NCBI RefSeq assembly: GCF_025466085.1
Contig: NZ_JANLOD010000049.1
Location: 248,001-312,000 of the forward strand
Reading direction: 5' to 3'
Length of the DNA: 64,000 nt
Origin: Pseudomonas sp. 14P_8.1_Bac3
GTDB lineage: Bacteria; Pseudomonadota; Gammaproteobacteria; Pseudomonadales; Pseudomonadaceae
Each line of letters opens with the position of its first letter. The first letter of the stretch is position 1. Shown in pieces: positions 8,467 through 16,697 of this stretch. The position numbers and the translations under genes were made by a program. The notes under the pieces were generated by a model that was not told the DNA's origin, searched no databases, and saw only the letters and a program-made list of their open reading frames with translations.

Positions 8467-9735
8467 TCAACGTGCGGGACTGGTCGCCCCCTGTTTTTCC
8501 TTGGCATTGAGGATGGCGGTGTATTCACCCGGATCGACGCCGTTCAGGTAGTAATTGCCGACATGGTGCAGACGCCAGCGGATCGGGTCGTGGGTGGTGT
8601 GGACCCGGGCGTTGCGCCAGAAGCGATCAAGGTTCCATTTGCTCAGCGAAGAGCTGGCCCCGAGCAGGGAGAAGATATCGCTGGAGATCTTCAGCGACGC
8701 CGCATCGGAATGCGCGCGGGCAGTGGCCACCGACAGAATCAGTTCGTCTTGCAATGCCTTGTTGTCCGGGTCCAGTTCATGCTGGTCGAACACCCGCGCC
8801 GCATCTCGCAGCAACGATTGCGCCCCGCGCAAGGCCACGGCGTATTCGCCGATCTGCTTGATGATGTGCGGCTCCTGATTGGCCTGCTCGACACCGCTTT
8901 CCACCCACGGGCGGGCGTTGTGATTGAGGTACTCCACCGCGGCCAGCAGCGCACCTTCGGCGATGCCGGTGTCGATGGCGGCGTGGAGAATCTGCGGGAA
9001 GGTCAGGCCCGTGCGTTTCATCGGCCCTTTGCGTTGCGAGACGAAACCTTCGTCGAGTTCGATGTTGTCGAAAATCACCGTGCCGCTGACCGAGTTTTTC
9101 TGGCCGAACGCCTCCCAGTCATCCACCAGGGTCAGGCCCGGCGTGTGGCGATTGAGCAGCACACCGGCGCCGCCGTCATCGCTGGCCGCGGTCAGGGAAA
9201 TCCATTCGGCCAGGTAAGAACCGGTGGAGTAGAACTTGCTGCCATTGAGGATCAGCTTGCCATCGGCGCGGCGCTCGACGCGGGTCTTGAGGGCGAACTT
9301 GTTCTTGCCACCGACCTCCGCCAGGGCATTGCCGAAACGCTTGCCAGCGAGGACATCGCGGATCAGCCGGTCGCGGATCTCGTCGGCGTAGCCGGTAAAA
9401 ATCCCCCGCAGCATGACGTTATGGATTTGCAGCAGCTGACCGACGCCGCCGTCGGCAATCGAAATGAGGCGCACGGTTTCGACGATGGTTTCCACCGATG
9501 CGCCGAGCCCACCAAACGCCTTCGGTACGCCAATGGCGGTCAAGCCGCTTTCGGATAGTAGCTGCGCCTGCCGCCGTGGCAGTTGGCCGTTCTGACTGGC
9601 GTCGGCGGCGATTTCGGCGATTTCCAGCGCAATCTCCTTCGCCACGGCGATGGCCTGCGCTTCGCTGTCCAGCAGCCGAATCGGCGCCTGCTCGGCATTC
9701 AATTGCCCGACGGGCGTGTGCTCAACCTTGCTCAT
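8467..9735 (-). CDS. SfnB/DszC-type flavin monooxygenase (acyl-CoA dehydrogenase fold)
   Basis: A 422-residue protein with the full acyl-CoA dehydrogenase fold: N-terminal helical domain (VPKAFGGLGA near residue 75), middle beta domain (LNGSKFYSTGS and FGQKNSVSGTV) and a C-terminal helical domain with RFWRNARVHTTHDP. This set is characteristic of the SfnB sulfur-acquisition group and of DszC, which use reduced flavin and oxygen to oxidise a sulfur atom. The start at 9735 is preceded by AGAGG. It has its own sigma-54-type promoter, divergent from the third DszB-like gene, and fits as the S-oxidation step of a 4S-like route. It is not a beta-oxidation enzyme by context. Confidence 0.85.
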   Translation of the reverse strand: MSKVEHTPVGQLNAEQAPIRLLDSEAQAIAVAKEIALEIAEIAADASQNGQLPRRQAQLLSESGLTAIGVPKAFGGLGASVETIVETVRLISIADGGVGQLLQIHNVMLRGIFTGYADEIRDRLIRDVLAGKRFGNALAEVGGKNKFALKTRVERRADGKLILNGSKFYSTGSYLAEWISLTAASDDGGAGVLLNRHTPGLTLVDDWEAFGQKNSVSGTVIFDNIELDEGFVSQRKGPMKRTGLTFPQILHAAIDTGIAEGALLAAVEYLNHNARPWVESGVEQANQEPHIIKQIGEYAVALRGAQSLLRDAARVFDQHELDPDNKALQDELILSVATARAHSDAASLKISSDIFSLLGASSSLSKWNLDRFWRNARVHTTHDPIRWRLHHVGNYYLNGVDPGEYTAILNAKEKQGATSPAR

Positions 9736-9786
9736 TGCTGTACCTCTGATAATTGATCTGTTTATCCCTGAGAACCCGCGCACCCC

Positions 9787-9815
9787 CCTGTAGGAGCCAG
9801 CTTGCTGGCGATGGC
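9787..9815. repeat. Single REP element
   Basis: CCTGTAGGAGCCAGCTTGCT then GGCGATGGC: a REP unit within the predicted leader of the SfnB-like gene. Confidence 0.65.
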
Positions 9816-9859
9816 GTCCTCAAGGTCTACGCGAGGCTCAGGCGCGTTGAGAGGCCTTG

Positions 9860-9875
9860 AGCAAGTTCTGCGCCA
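9860..9875 (-). promoter_or_regulatory. sigma-54 (-24/-12) promoter of the SfnB-like gene
   Basis: On the minus strand the site is TGGCGCAGAACTTGCT, with GG and GC correctly spaced and a full TTGC -12 element. The predicted leader is about 114 bases and contains the REP unit. Confidence 0.7.
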
Positions 9876-9917
9876 ATGGCTGCAAAGCCCGCCCGCCGCG
9901 GGGTTGCAGGGGAGGGG

Positions 9918-9934
9918 TGTTGCTGGGGAAGCAG
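9918..9934. promoter_or_regulatory. Shared upstream element, copy C (putative enhancer site)
   Basis: TGTTGCTGGGGAAGCAG shares the nine-base TGTTGCTGG with copy A and differs from CTGGAGCAGCAG at two positions. It lies between two divergent sigma-54 promoters and could serve both. Confidence 0.45.
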
Positions 9935-9944
9935 TGCTGCGGGG

Positions 9945-9970
9945 GCGACTGCTCGATCAGCAGCAGTCGC
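9945..9970. promoter_or_regulatory. Perfect hairpin / palindrome near copy C
   Basis: GCGACTGCT (9945-9953) and AGCAGTCGC (9962-9970) are perfect nine-base arms around an eight-base centre. The half-site CTGCT/AGCAG is the same as in copies A and B. No T-run follows, so an operator or enhancer is more likely than a terminator. Confidence 0.5.
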
Positions 9971-10059
9971 CGCGCAATGCTGCTGGCAGGTCAGCAATCG
10001 AATGCCCTCGGTGATCGGCGCATCGCCGCAAAGCCCGGTAAACCGGGCGTTTCCGTTCT

Positions 10060-10075
10060 TGGCACGGGCGCTGCA
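10060..10075 (+). promoter_or_regulatory. sigma-54 (-24/-12) promoter of the DszB-like/aldolase/importer operon
   Basis: TGGCACGGGCGCTGCA matches the consensus in the whole -24 box and in the GC of the -12 box. The start site would be near 10086, about 34 bases before the ATG at 10120. Confidence 0.78.
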
Positions 10076-10119
10076 ATAGCCCTGGCAACAGTCACTTTGC
10101 CCAACCCTCGGAGCTGCCC

Positions 10120-11175
10120 ATGACGCTTGCTGCCAAACTTTCCCCACCCGCTGCCCCGGCCGAACTGGAGCAGATCTGGTTCACCCGTTGCCCGGTGCCG
10201 ACCGCTTCCGGCATCGCTTACAAACTCGGCTGGCTCAGCGAAGAATTCGCCGCCGACGGGCTGCCGGTGTCGACGTTGCAGGAGGCCCGTCAACTGGGCC
10301 GTCACCATTACGATCACGAACTGCCGGGGCTGTTTCGCGAAGGCGGTAACGTACCGGCCCTGGCGGCGCGTGCGGCCGGCGCCCCGAGTCGGTTGATCGG
10401 CCTGACCTGGATCGAAGAATGGCAGACCATCCTGGTTCGCCCGGACTCCGGCATTCGTCGCCCGGAAGACCTCAAGGGCAAACGCCTGGCGCTGCCGGCC
10501 TGGGGCGAAACCCGCCCGGGCAGCATCGCCCGTGCCATGAGCCTGCACGGCTATAAAGGCGCGCTGAGCCTGGCGGGTCTGGGCTTCGATGACGTCCAAC
10601 TGGTGGAAGTCGCGCTGCAGGATCAGGATCAGGCGGCGAATCCCCAGGAAGGCCTGCAACGTCTGTGGTCCGGCCTCGATTACCTGGTGCGCGGTGAAGT
10701 GGATGCGGTCTACGTCAAAGGCGCGTCTGCCGCCGATGCAGCACGACGTCTCGGGCTGGTGGTGGGTATCGACCTCGACCTGATCGCCGAACCGCGCTAC
10801 CGCATCAACAACGGTACACCGCGTCCGATTACCGTCCACCAAAGCTTGCTGGACAACCATTTCGACCTGGTGGTGCGCTTCCTTGCGCAAACCCTCGCCG
10901 CCGCTGACTGGGCCGCCGGCAACCGCGACGCGCTGAACGCGATCCTTGAAGAAGAAACCCGCGCCGGCAGTGCTGGCGTCGCCGAGGCCTATCGCGGTGA
11001 ATTCCACACCACGCTGGCGCCGGACCTGTCGACCCAGCGTCTGGAGTTTCTCGATACCCAGAAAAATTTCCTGTACCTGCACGGCTTCCTGGAACGCGAT
11101 TTTTCCATCGCCGACTGGGTCGATCCGCGCCCATTGCAAGCCGCCCATGAACTGTTGGCCAAGCGCCGCGCCTGA
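10120..11175 (+). CDS. DszB-like desulfinase (paralogue 3)
   Basis: A 351-residue protein of the same family as the tandem pair near the left end but more divergent. The residues matching the DszB catalytic set are Cys24 (in FTRCPVP), His63 and Arg73 (H-x9-R, then EGGNVP). No signal peptide is present, so a cytoplasmic sulfinate hydrolase is preferred over a periplasmic binding protein. The ATG at 10120 follows a GGAG site. It is the first gene of the long plus-strand operon with an aldolase-like protein, a second flavin monooxygenase and an ABC importer, all probably read from the sigma-54 promoter at 10060. Confidence 0.82.
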   Translation: MTLAAKLSPPAAPAELEQIWFTRCPVPTASGIAYKLGWLSEEFAADGLPVSTLQEARQLGRHHYDHELPGLFREGGNVPALAARAAGAPSRLIGLTWIEEWQTILVRPDSGIRRPEDLKGKRLALPAWGETRPGSIARAMSLHGYKGALSLAGLGFDDVQLVEVALQDQDQAANPQEGLQRLWSGLDYLVRGEVDAVYVKGASAADAARRLGLVVGIDLDLIAEPRYRINNGTPRPITVHQSLLDNHFDLVVRFLAQTLAAADWAAGNRDALNAILEEETRAGSAGVAEAYRGEFHTTLAPDLSTQRLEFLDTQKNFLYLHGFLERDFSIADWVDPRPLQAAHELLAKRRA

Positions 11176-11190
11176 ATCCGGAGAATTGCC

Positions 11191-11922
11191 ATGACCGTCC
11201 TCATCAACGAACAACTGATCAGCGAAGAATTGAAGAACTTCATCGACAAGGTGCTGATCGAGGCTGAAGAAGCCTTCACCGTGTTCCGTGAAACCAACAC
11301 CATCACCGCCAACGGCACCGTGGGGTTCATCGAGCGCGTTCCGGGCCAGGAACTGCTGGTGTCGGTGAACTACGGTGGCCCGTGGAATTACCGCAAGCCG
11401 CTGCAGGCCACGGTCACCGATTTTGAAGGCAAGGTGATTTACGGCAAGGGCAAGGGCGGGTTGGGGCGCTACACCAAACTGTTCCAGCAGCACGCCGATG
11501 TCACCACTGTGTCCCACGTGCACTCGCCGTACCTCGGTGCCTGGGCGCAAACCCATCGCACGTTGCCGTTCCATTACGTGCCGGTGCAGCGTTATCAGCT
11601 CGCCCGGGAGTTGCCGGTGTACATCGACCGTCGTCAGCCGGAAGTTGATTTCATCCTCGACAAGATCGCTGAGAACCCCTTTAACCTGGCGATCCTGGAG
11701 GCCAACGGGGGTTCCACGGTGTGGGGCAAGCAGGGCCTGCGCGCCACCGCCGAATTCATCCTGCTGCTGGAAGAGGGCGCGCAACTGCAACTGCTCGCCG
11801 ACGCCCTCGGCGGCTCCCGCGCCTATGGTCCCGGTGTGCTGACTCAGCAATGGAAAATGAGTGGCCTCTACGACAAGGCCACCGAGCTGGGCCTGGTGCC
11901 GGCGATTGATCGGCGCAGTTAA
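11191..11922 (+). CDS. Class II aldolase/adducin-family protein lacking usual active-site residues
   Basis: A 243-residue protein of the class II aldolase (fuculose-phosphate aldolase/adducin) fold, 15 bases after the DszB-like gene. Of the zinc ligands, the HxH pair is present (His109 and His111 in HVHSPY). The third histidine, normally in an N-H-G motif, is Gly173 (ANGGSTVWG). The catalytic Glu, usually in PSSE before the HxH, is replaced by GLGRYT. It may therefore be non-catalytic or use another chemistry. Its place in a sulfur operon suggests action on the carbon skeleton or on an adduct, but this cannot be told from sequence. Confidence 0.75.
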   Translation: MTVLINEQLISEELKNFIDKVLIEAEEAFTVFRETNTITANGTVGFIERVPGQELLVSVNYGGPWNYRKPLQATVTDFEGKVIYGKGKGGLGRYTKLFQQHADVTTVSHVHSPYLGAWAQTHRTLPFHYVPVQRYQLARELPVYIDRRQPEVDFILDKIAENPFNLAILEANGGSTVWGKQGLRATAEFILLLEEGAQLQLLADALGGSRAYGPGVLTQQWKMSGLYDKATELGLVPAIDRRS

Positions 11923-11944
11923 ACCTTGCCATCACGAAACCACC

Positions 11945-11972
11945 GTAGGTGCTGGCCTGCCGGCGATGGCGG
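11945..11972. repeat. Single REP-like element
   Basis: GTAGGTGCTGGCCTGCCGGC followed by GATGGCGG, a degenerate REP unit in the 83-base gap between the aldolase-like gene and the next monooxygenase. Confidence 0.5.
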
Positions 11973-12005
11973 CCGAACGGTCGGCACATAACCAAGGAAC
12001 ACACC

Positions 12006-13205
12006 ATGGCAGTCAAGATTCTCTGGTACCTCACCACCCCCGACGGGCCTTATCCGTGGGAGCCCGAGGGCCGCTGGGCAACTGATTTCGAACATTTGAA
12101 ACAAATCGCCGTGGCCAGTGACCGTCTCGGTTACTACGGTTCGCTGCTGGGCTCCAGCCCCAACGAAAGCCTGGCCGTCTCGGCCGCCTTGATCGATGCC
12201 ACGAAACGTTTGCGCTTCCTGGTGGCGCAACATCCCGGCGAACTGTCGCCTGCCGTGTTGGCCAAATGGGCGCTGACCTTCGATCAATTCTCCAACGGCC
12301 GCCTGCTGTTCAACGTGGTCAACGGCAACGACGCTGGCCTGGCGACCCTCGGCGTGCATTATCCGCACGACGAACGCTACGACTTCAGCCTCGAATACTG
12401 GCGCGCCTTCCAGGGTTTCTACGCCGGCGACACCTCGGGCTTTGACGGTCAATACGTCAAGCTCGCCCCGCGTTCACCGGGCGCCGCCCGCCATCCATTG
12501 GGCGGCTGGCACCCACCGAAGCAAAAGCCCGGCATTCCTTTGTGGGGCGCGGGCACTTCGGGGCCGGGCGTGGCGCACTCGGTGCAGTTGCTCGACGTCT
12601 ACCTGAGCTTCGCCAACACCCCGCCGAAACTCGGCGAAAAATTCCGCAAGGTCGCCGCCGAAGCCGCGAAAATCGGCCGTGAACTGACCTTCGGCACCCG
12701 CCTGCAAATCATCGTTCGCGAAACCGAAGAAGAAGCGTGGGCCCACGCCGAAAAACTCCTGCAACGCACTTCGCTACAGACTGCGCGAACCGCCATCGAA
12801 CGCCAATTGCCTGCCGGCCAGACCCTGGAAAGCTTCCACAGCGACGACCCGCAGATCCAGCGCAATGTCGACGCCATTCGCGCCGGCCACTTGCCCAAGG
12901 CTCGCGACCTGGAGATCTACCCGAACGTCTGGCTCGGCCCGAGCCTGTTCGGTTTCAACATCCTCGGCCCGGCGGCCGGCACGTACCTGGTGGGCAGCGC
13001 CGAGCAGGTCGCCGAGCGCATTCGTGAGTATGAAGCGCAAGGCACGTCGGCGTTCATTCTGTCCGGCTTCCCGCTGATCGATGAAGCGCACCGCGTGGCG
13101 GATCTGCTGTTCCCGCTGCTGGAACTCGATCACGGCTTCGAGGTGCCGAGGCTGGGCGTCGGCACGCCGGTCCCGCCACGTGTCGCGACGGTCGAGCCAG
13201 CCTGA
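12006..13205 (+). CDS. SsuD/DszA-type FMN-dependent monooxygenase, second copy
   Basis: A 399-residue luciferase-like monooxygenase, clearly distinct from the one at 3262. It shows GSLLGSSPNES near residue 48, FNVVNGNDA near 100, a RYDFSLEYWRAF segment, LWGAGTSGPGVAHS near 180 and a C-terminal GPAAGTYLVGSAEQVAERI block. The reaction class is FMNH2-dependent C-S cleavage of a sulfonate or sulfone. The start at 12006 gives MAVKILWYLTT, the normal first strand of the barrel, preceded by AAGGAA. It is followed after ten bases by the importer lipoprotein, so uptake and cleavage are co-expressed. Confidence 0.86.
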   Translation: MAVKILWYLTTPDGPYPWEPEGRWATDFEHLKQIAVASDRLGYYGSLLGSSPNESLAVSAALIDATKRLRFLVAQHPGELSPAVLAKWALTFDQFSNGRLLFNVVNGNDAGLATLGVHYPHDERYDFSLEYWRAFQGFYAGDTSGFDGQYVKLAPRSPGAARHPLGGWHPPKQKPGIPLWGAGTSGPGVAHSVQLLDVYLSFANTPPKLGEKFRKVAAEAAKIGRELTFGTRLQIIVRETEEEAWAHAEKLLQRTSLQTARTAIERQLPAGQTLESFHSDDPQIQRNVDAIRAGHLPKARDLEIYPNVWLGPSLFGFNILGPAAGTYLVGSAEQVAERIREYEAQGTSAFILSGFPLIDEAHRVADLLFPLLELDHGFEVPRLGVGTPVPPRVATVEPA

Positions 13206-13215
13206 GGAGGGTCAC

Positions 13216-14787
13216 ATGAGCGAGGTAATTTCCCGGCGCCGGTTTCTCGGCAATGGCCTGGCCGTCGGTGGTGGCCTGTTGCTCGGCAGCAGCCTGCTCA
13301 GCGGTTGCGACAGCGGGGCGGCCGTCAGTGGCGCAGCGGCCTTGTCCAGCACCCCGGTGCGGGGCGGCCGTTTGCGGGTCGGAATCATCGATGGCGATCA
13401 GTCGGGCAACCTCGATGCGCACAAACCGGTGGGCGGCGGGATCATTCGCGGCTGGGCGCTGTACAGCAAGTTCTGGGAATGGAACCCCGACGTCAGCACA
13501 CGCCTGGCCCTGGCGGAATTCGCCGAGCCCAACGCCGACGCCAGCGCCTGGACGATTCGTATCAAGCCGGGCCTGGAATTCCACCACGGCAAGAGCATCG
13601 GCGCCGATGACATGCTGTTCTCGATCCTGCGCCTGACCGACCCGAAACTGGCCTCGCCGTTTGCCGGCCTGGTGGGCGCGATTGACCGCAACGCGCTGCG
13701 CAAACTGGATGCGCGCACCATTGAGATTCGCTTCAAGGAAGGCCAGAGCTTCTTCCCGCTGGATGAAACCCTGATCAGTTTCGGCGGCATCGTCCCTACC
13801 GATTACGACCCGATCAGCAACCCGGTCGGCGCCGGCCCGTACAAGCTCAAAAGCTTCATTCCCGGCCAGCGCTCGCTCTATCAACGCTTCGAGAATTACT
13901 ACAAACCTGGCCAGCCTTACGCCGACGAACTGGAAATCATCGAATTCAAGGACCAGGTGTCGCGCGCAGCCGCCTTGCGCGCCGGGCAGATCGACGTCGC
14001 AAGTGGCGTGCAGGCCGAACACAGCGCGCTGCTCAAGGCCGATTCGCGACTCAGGCTCTACGCGTCACCCAGTACCTCTTTCACCGGGTTCAACCTCAAC
14101 CTGGCCAAGGCGCCGTTCCAGGATCAACGGGTGCGCGAGGCCTTTCGCCTGTTGGCCGACCGGAAAGAGTTAGTCGATCGCGGCCTCAACGGTTTCGGGC
14201 GCATCGCCAACGACCTGTATTCTCCCCATGATCCCACGTACAACCACGCCATCACGCAGCGGCCCTATGACCTGGAACAAGCGCGTTCGCTGTTGCGCCA
14301 GGCCGGGCAAACCGACCTGCGGGTGGAGCTGACCACCACACCGGGGCCGGGGGTGAACGCGGCGCTAGTGTTTGCGCAACAGGCGAAAAAAGCGGGCGTC
14401 GAGATCAAGGTGACCCAGGTCGACGGCTCGGTGTTCAACGGTCCGCAACGGGAAAACTGGCTGCTGTCGCCGGGCTCGACCCCGGCCCGGGGTTTCCTCG
14501 CCTCGGCGCTGCACAACGATGCGCCACAAGCCATCTACAACCGCAGCAACTTCCATGACGAGCGCTTCAGCGCGTTGTATCGCCAGGCCCTGGCGCAACC
14601 GGATCTGGCGCAGCGCAAAGTGCTGGTGCATGAAGCGCAAAGCATCCAACACGCCCGCGGCGGCCTGCTGATCTGGGGCTTCAACGATGTGCTGGACGCG
14701 GCTTCGGTGCGTGTGGGTGGGCTGCAACCGGAACAGACCACTTTTGCCTCCTGGCGTTTTGATGAACTGTGGGTGAACCATGCCTGA
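13216..14787 (+). CDS. Opp/Dpp-type ABC importer, substrate-binding lipoprotein
   Basis: A 523-residue family 5 extracellular solute-binding protein. The N-terminus has a twin-arginine signal (SRRRFLG, residues 6-12) and a lipobox LLSGC with Cys31 as the lipidation site, so it should be exported and anchored. Typical domain features are RGGRLRVGI after the linker, DPISNPVGAGPYKL and a C-terminal lobe ending at DELWVNHA. GGAGG-like bases (TGAGGAGGG) precede the ATG. It binds the periplasmic ligand for the two permeases that follow. The ligand is unknown; linkage to C-S cleaving enzymes suggests a sulfur-containing compound such as a peptide or thioether. Confidence 0.9.
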   Translation: MSEVISRRRFLGNGLAVGGGLLLGSSLLSGCDSGAAVSGAAALSSTPVRGGRLRVGIIDGDQSGNLDAHKPVGGGIIRGWALYSKFWEWNPDVSTRLALAEFAEPNADASAWTIRIKPGLEFHHGKSIGADDMLFSILRLTDPKLASPFAGLVGAIDRNALRKLDARTIEIRFKEGQSFFPLDETLISFGGIVPTDYDPISNPVGAGPYKLKSFIPGQRSLYQRFENYYKPGQPYADELEIIEFKDQVSRAAALRAGQIDVASGVQAEHSALLKADSRLRLYASPSTSFTGFNLNLAKAPFQDQRVREAFRLLADRKELVDRGLNGFGRIANDLYSPHDPTYNHAITQRPYDLEQARSLLRQAGQTDLRVELTTTPGPGVNAALVFAQQAKKAGVEIKVTQVDGSVFNGPQRENWLLSPGSTPARGFLASALHNDAPQAIYNRSNFHDERFSALYRQALAQPDLAQRKVLVHEAQSIQHARGGLLIWGFNDVLDAASVRVGGLQPEQTTFASWRFDELWVNHA

Positions 14788-15841
14788 GTCGTCCTGCAAA
14801 GAACCGCGCACGCCGGCCTGGCTGTCCTGGTTTATCGGGCGACTGGGTTACGGCCTGCTCACCGCGTGGGTCATCAGCCTGGTGGTGTTCATCGCCACCC
14901 AGGCACTGCCCTCGGACCCGGCCCGGGTCATCCTCGGTCCCGACGCGCCGCTGGAAAGCATCCTCACCCTGCAACGCCAGTTGGGCCTGGACCGGCCAAT
15001 TCTCGAGCAATACCTGCGCTGGCTCGGCCATGCCCTGAGTGGCGAACTTGGGGTTTCCCTCGACTCCAACGCGCCGGTCGGCAGCCTCCTGTTCGGCCGT
15101 TTCGGCTACACCCTGGCGTTGCTCGCCGGGGTGATCGCCGTGGTGGTGCCGACGGCGTTGTTGCTCGGGGTTTCCCTGGCGTTGCGACGTGACAGCCGCC
15201 TGGATCGCTGGAGCCTGTCGCTGCTGATTTTCCTCAAGGCCACGCCGGGTTTTCTGTTGGCCATCGGCCTGGTGTTGCTGTTTTCCATGCCGCACATGGA
15301 CCTGTTGCCCGCCGTGTCGATCCTCGACCCGGACAAATCGCTGCTGCGCCAGTTGCAGTTTCTGGTGCTGCCGGTGCTGGCCTTGAGCCTGTCGGCATTG
15401 CCGTACCTGACCCGTATGGTGCGGGCCTCGATGATCGAGGCGCTGGAATCCGACTACGTCATTGCCGCGCGCCTGAGAGGAATTCCAGAGTGGCGCATCG
15501 TCTGGCGCCACACGCTGCCCAACGCGCTGATCCCGGCGATCCAGGGCGTGGCGCTGACCCTGCGTACGCTGATCGGCGGCGCACTGCTGGCCGAGGTGAT
15601 TTTCAGTTACCCCGGGATCGGCACGTCGCTCAATTCGGCGATCCAGATGCGCGATCTGCCAATGGTCCAGGCCATCGTCCTGGTGATCACCCTGGGCGTG
15701 GTGCTGATCAACCTGTTCGCCGACCTGCTGACCGTGTTGCTCACCCCGAAACTGCGCACGGCACGCCGGGTGACCATGATCCAGCGCAACCGCCGGGGCA
15801 TCCAGCCGTGGTGGCGGCGCTCCCCATCCAAGGCACCTTGA
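14780..15841 (+). CDS. Opp/Dpp-type ABC importer, permease 1
   Basis: A 353-residue DppB-like inner-membrane permease. It overlaps the lipoprotein gene by eight bases. There is one membrane span near residues 25-45, then a periplasmic segment with the LGLDRPILEQYLRWLGHAL motif, and five further spans. The coupling-helix motif (SDYVIAARLRGIPEWRI, near 225-241) marks it as a binding-protein-dependent transport permease. The C-terminus after about residue 335 is an Arg-rich tail. Confidence 0.92.
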   Translation: MPESSCKEPRTPAWLSWFIGRLGYGLLTAWVISLVVFIATQALPSDPARVILGPDAPLESILTLQRQLGLDRPILEQYLRWLGHALSGELGVSLDSNAPVGSLLFGRFGYTLALLAGVIAVVVPTALLLGVSLALRRDSRLDRWSLSLLIFLKATPGFLLAIGLVLLFSMPHMDLLPAVSILDPDKSLLRQLQFLVLPVLALSLSALPYLTRMVRASMIEALESDYVIAARLRGIPEWRIVWRHTLPNALIPAIQGVALTLRTLIGGALLAEVIFSYPGIGTSLNSAIQMRDLPMVQAIVLVITLGVVLINLFADLLTVLLTPKLRTARRVTMIQRNRRGIQPWWRRSPSKAP

Positions 15842-15851
15842 GAGGTGATGC

Positions 15852-16697
15852 ATGACTGACTTCCGACGTTCGCGCTGGCAGGTTTGGCTGGCGGAACCGC
15901 AAACCCGCAAGGGCGCTGTGATCACCCTGTTGGTGATCGTGCTGGCACTGCTTGGGCCGTGGCTGGCACCCCACAGTCCTACGGAAATGCTGGGTTCCGT
16001 GTATGGCGCGCCGGTTGGCGCCGCACTACTGGGTTATGACTTTCTCGGCCACGACGTGGTCTCGCGGTTGCTCAGCGGCGGCCTGTCGGTGTTGTGGATG
16101 TCCGTGGCGGCGGCCTCGCTCGCCTTGCTGGCCGGCAGCACGCTGGGGCTGCTGGCGGGATTTTCCCGGCGCCGGCTGGATCAACTGATCACCTGGCTGG
16201 CGGATGTGTCACTGGCTTTTCCCGATCTGATCCTGGTGCTGTTGATCGTCTCCATGCTCGGCCGCGCGCCCTGGTTGATCGTGCTGACCGTGGCTATCGC
16301 CTTCACCCCCGGGGTGATTCGCCTGGCCCGTGGCAGCGCCGTGGCGGTGGCGGGGCAGGAGTTCGTCGAGGCGGCGCAGATGATGGGGTATTCGCGACGG
16401 CGGATTCTGTTCCGGGAGATTCTGCCGAACATCCTCACGCCGCTGCTGGTGCACTTCGGCAACATGCTGACCTGGGGCGTGGGCATGCTGTCAGGGCTGA
16501 GTTTTCTCGGCTACGGCGTGGCGCCACCGACCGCCGACTGGGGGCTGATGATCAATGAAAACCAGGCCGGCTTGCTGGTGCAGCCGTGGGCGGTACTGGC
16601 GCCGGCGATCCTGATCGGCATCTTCGCCTATGGCACCAATATCCTGGCCGAAGGCATCGGCCGCAGCAGTTCACGGATCGGAGAAAAACAGCCATGA
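15852..16697 (+). CDS. Opp/Dpp-type ABC importer, permease 2
   Basis: A 281-residue DppC-like permease ten bases after permease 1. It has the N-terminal span near residues 23-40, the GYDFLGHDVVSRLL motif typical of DppC/OppC, and the coupling motif (GQEFVEAAQMMGYSRRRI, near 170-190). It ends overlapping the ATPase start by four bases (ATGA), so the stoichiometry of the transporter is translationally linked. Confidence 0.92.
   Translation: MTDFRRSRWQVWLAEPQTRKGAVITLLVIVLALLGPWLAPHSPTEMLGSVYGAPVGAALLGYDFLGHDVVSRLLSGGLSVLWMSVAAASLALLAGSTLGLLAGFSRRRLDQLITWLADVSLAFPDLILVLLIVSMLGRAPWLIVLTVAIAFTPGVIRLARGSAVAVAGQEFVEAAQMMGYSRRRILFREILPNILTPLLVHFGNMLTWGVGMLSGLSFLGYGVAPPTADWGLMINENQAGLLVQPWAVLAPAILIGIFAYGTNILAEGIGRSSSRIGEKQP

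Larger units (their letters stand above)
9736..10119. other. Divergent promoter region between SfnB-like and DszB-like genes
   Basis: No gene is supported in these 384 bases. They hold a REP unit (9787-9815), a minus-strand sigma-54 promoter (9860-9875), the shared element copy C (9918-9934), a strong hairpin (9945-9970) and a plus-strand sigma-54 promoter (10060-10075). Confidence 0.75.

Noticed and set aside
8467..9735. Beta-oxidation acyl-CoA dehydrogenase
   Set aside because: Sequence pattern and setting match the SfnB/DszC sulfur group, and no other fatty-acid genes are nearby.
9991..11850. Long minus-strand open frame opposite the DszB-like and aldolase genes
   Set aside because: It covers two real genes in antisense and has no recognisable domain; a codon-bias shadow.
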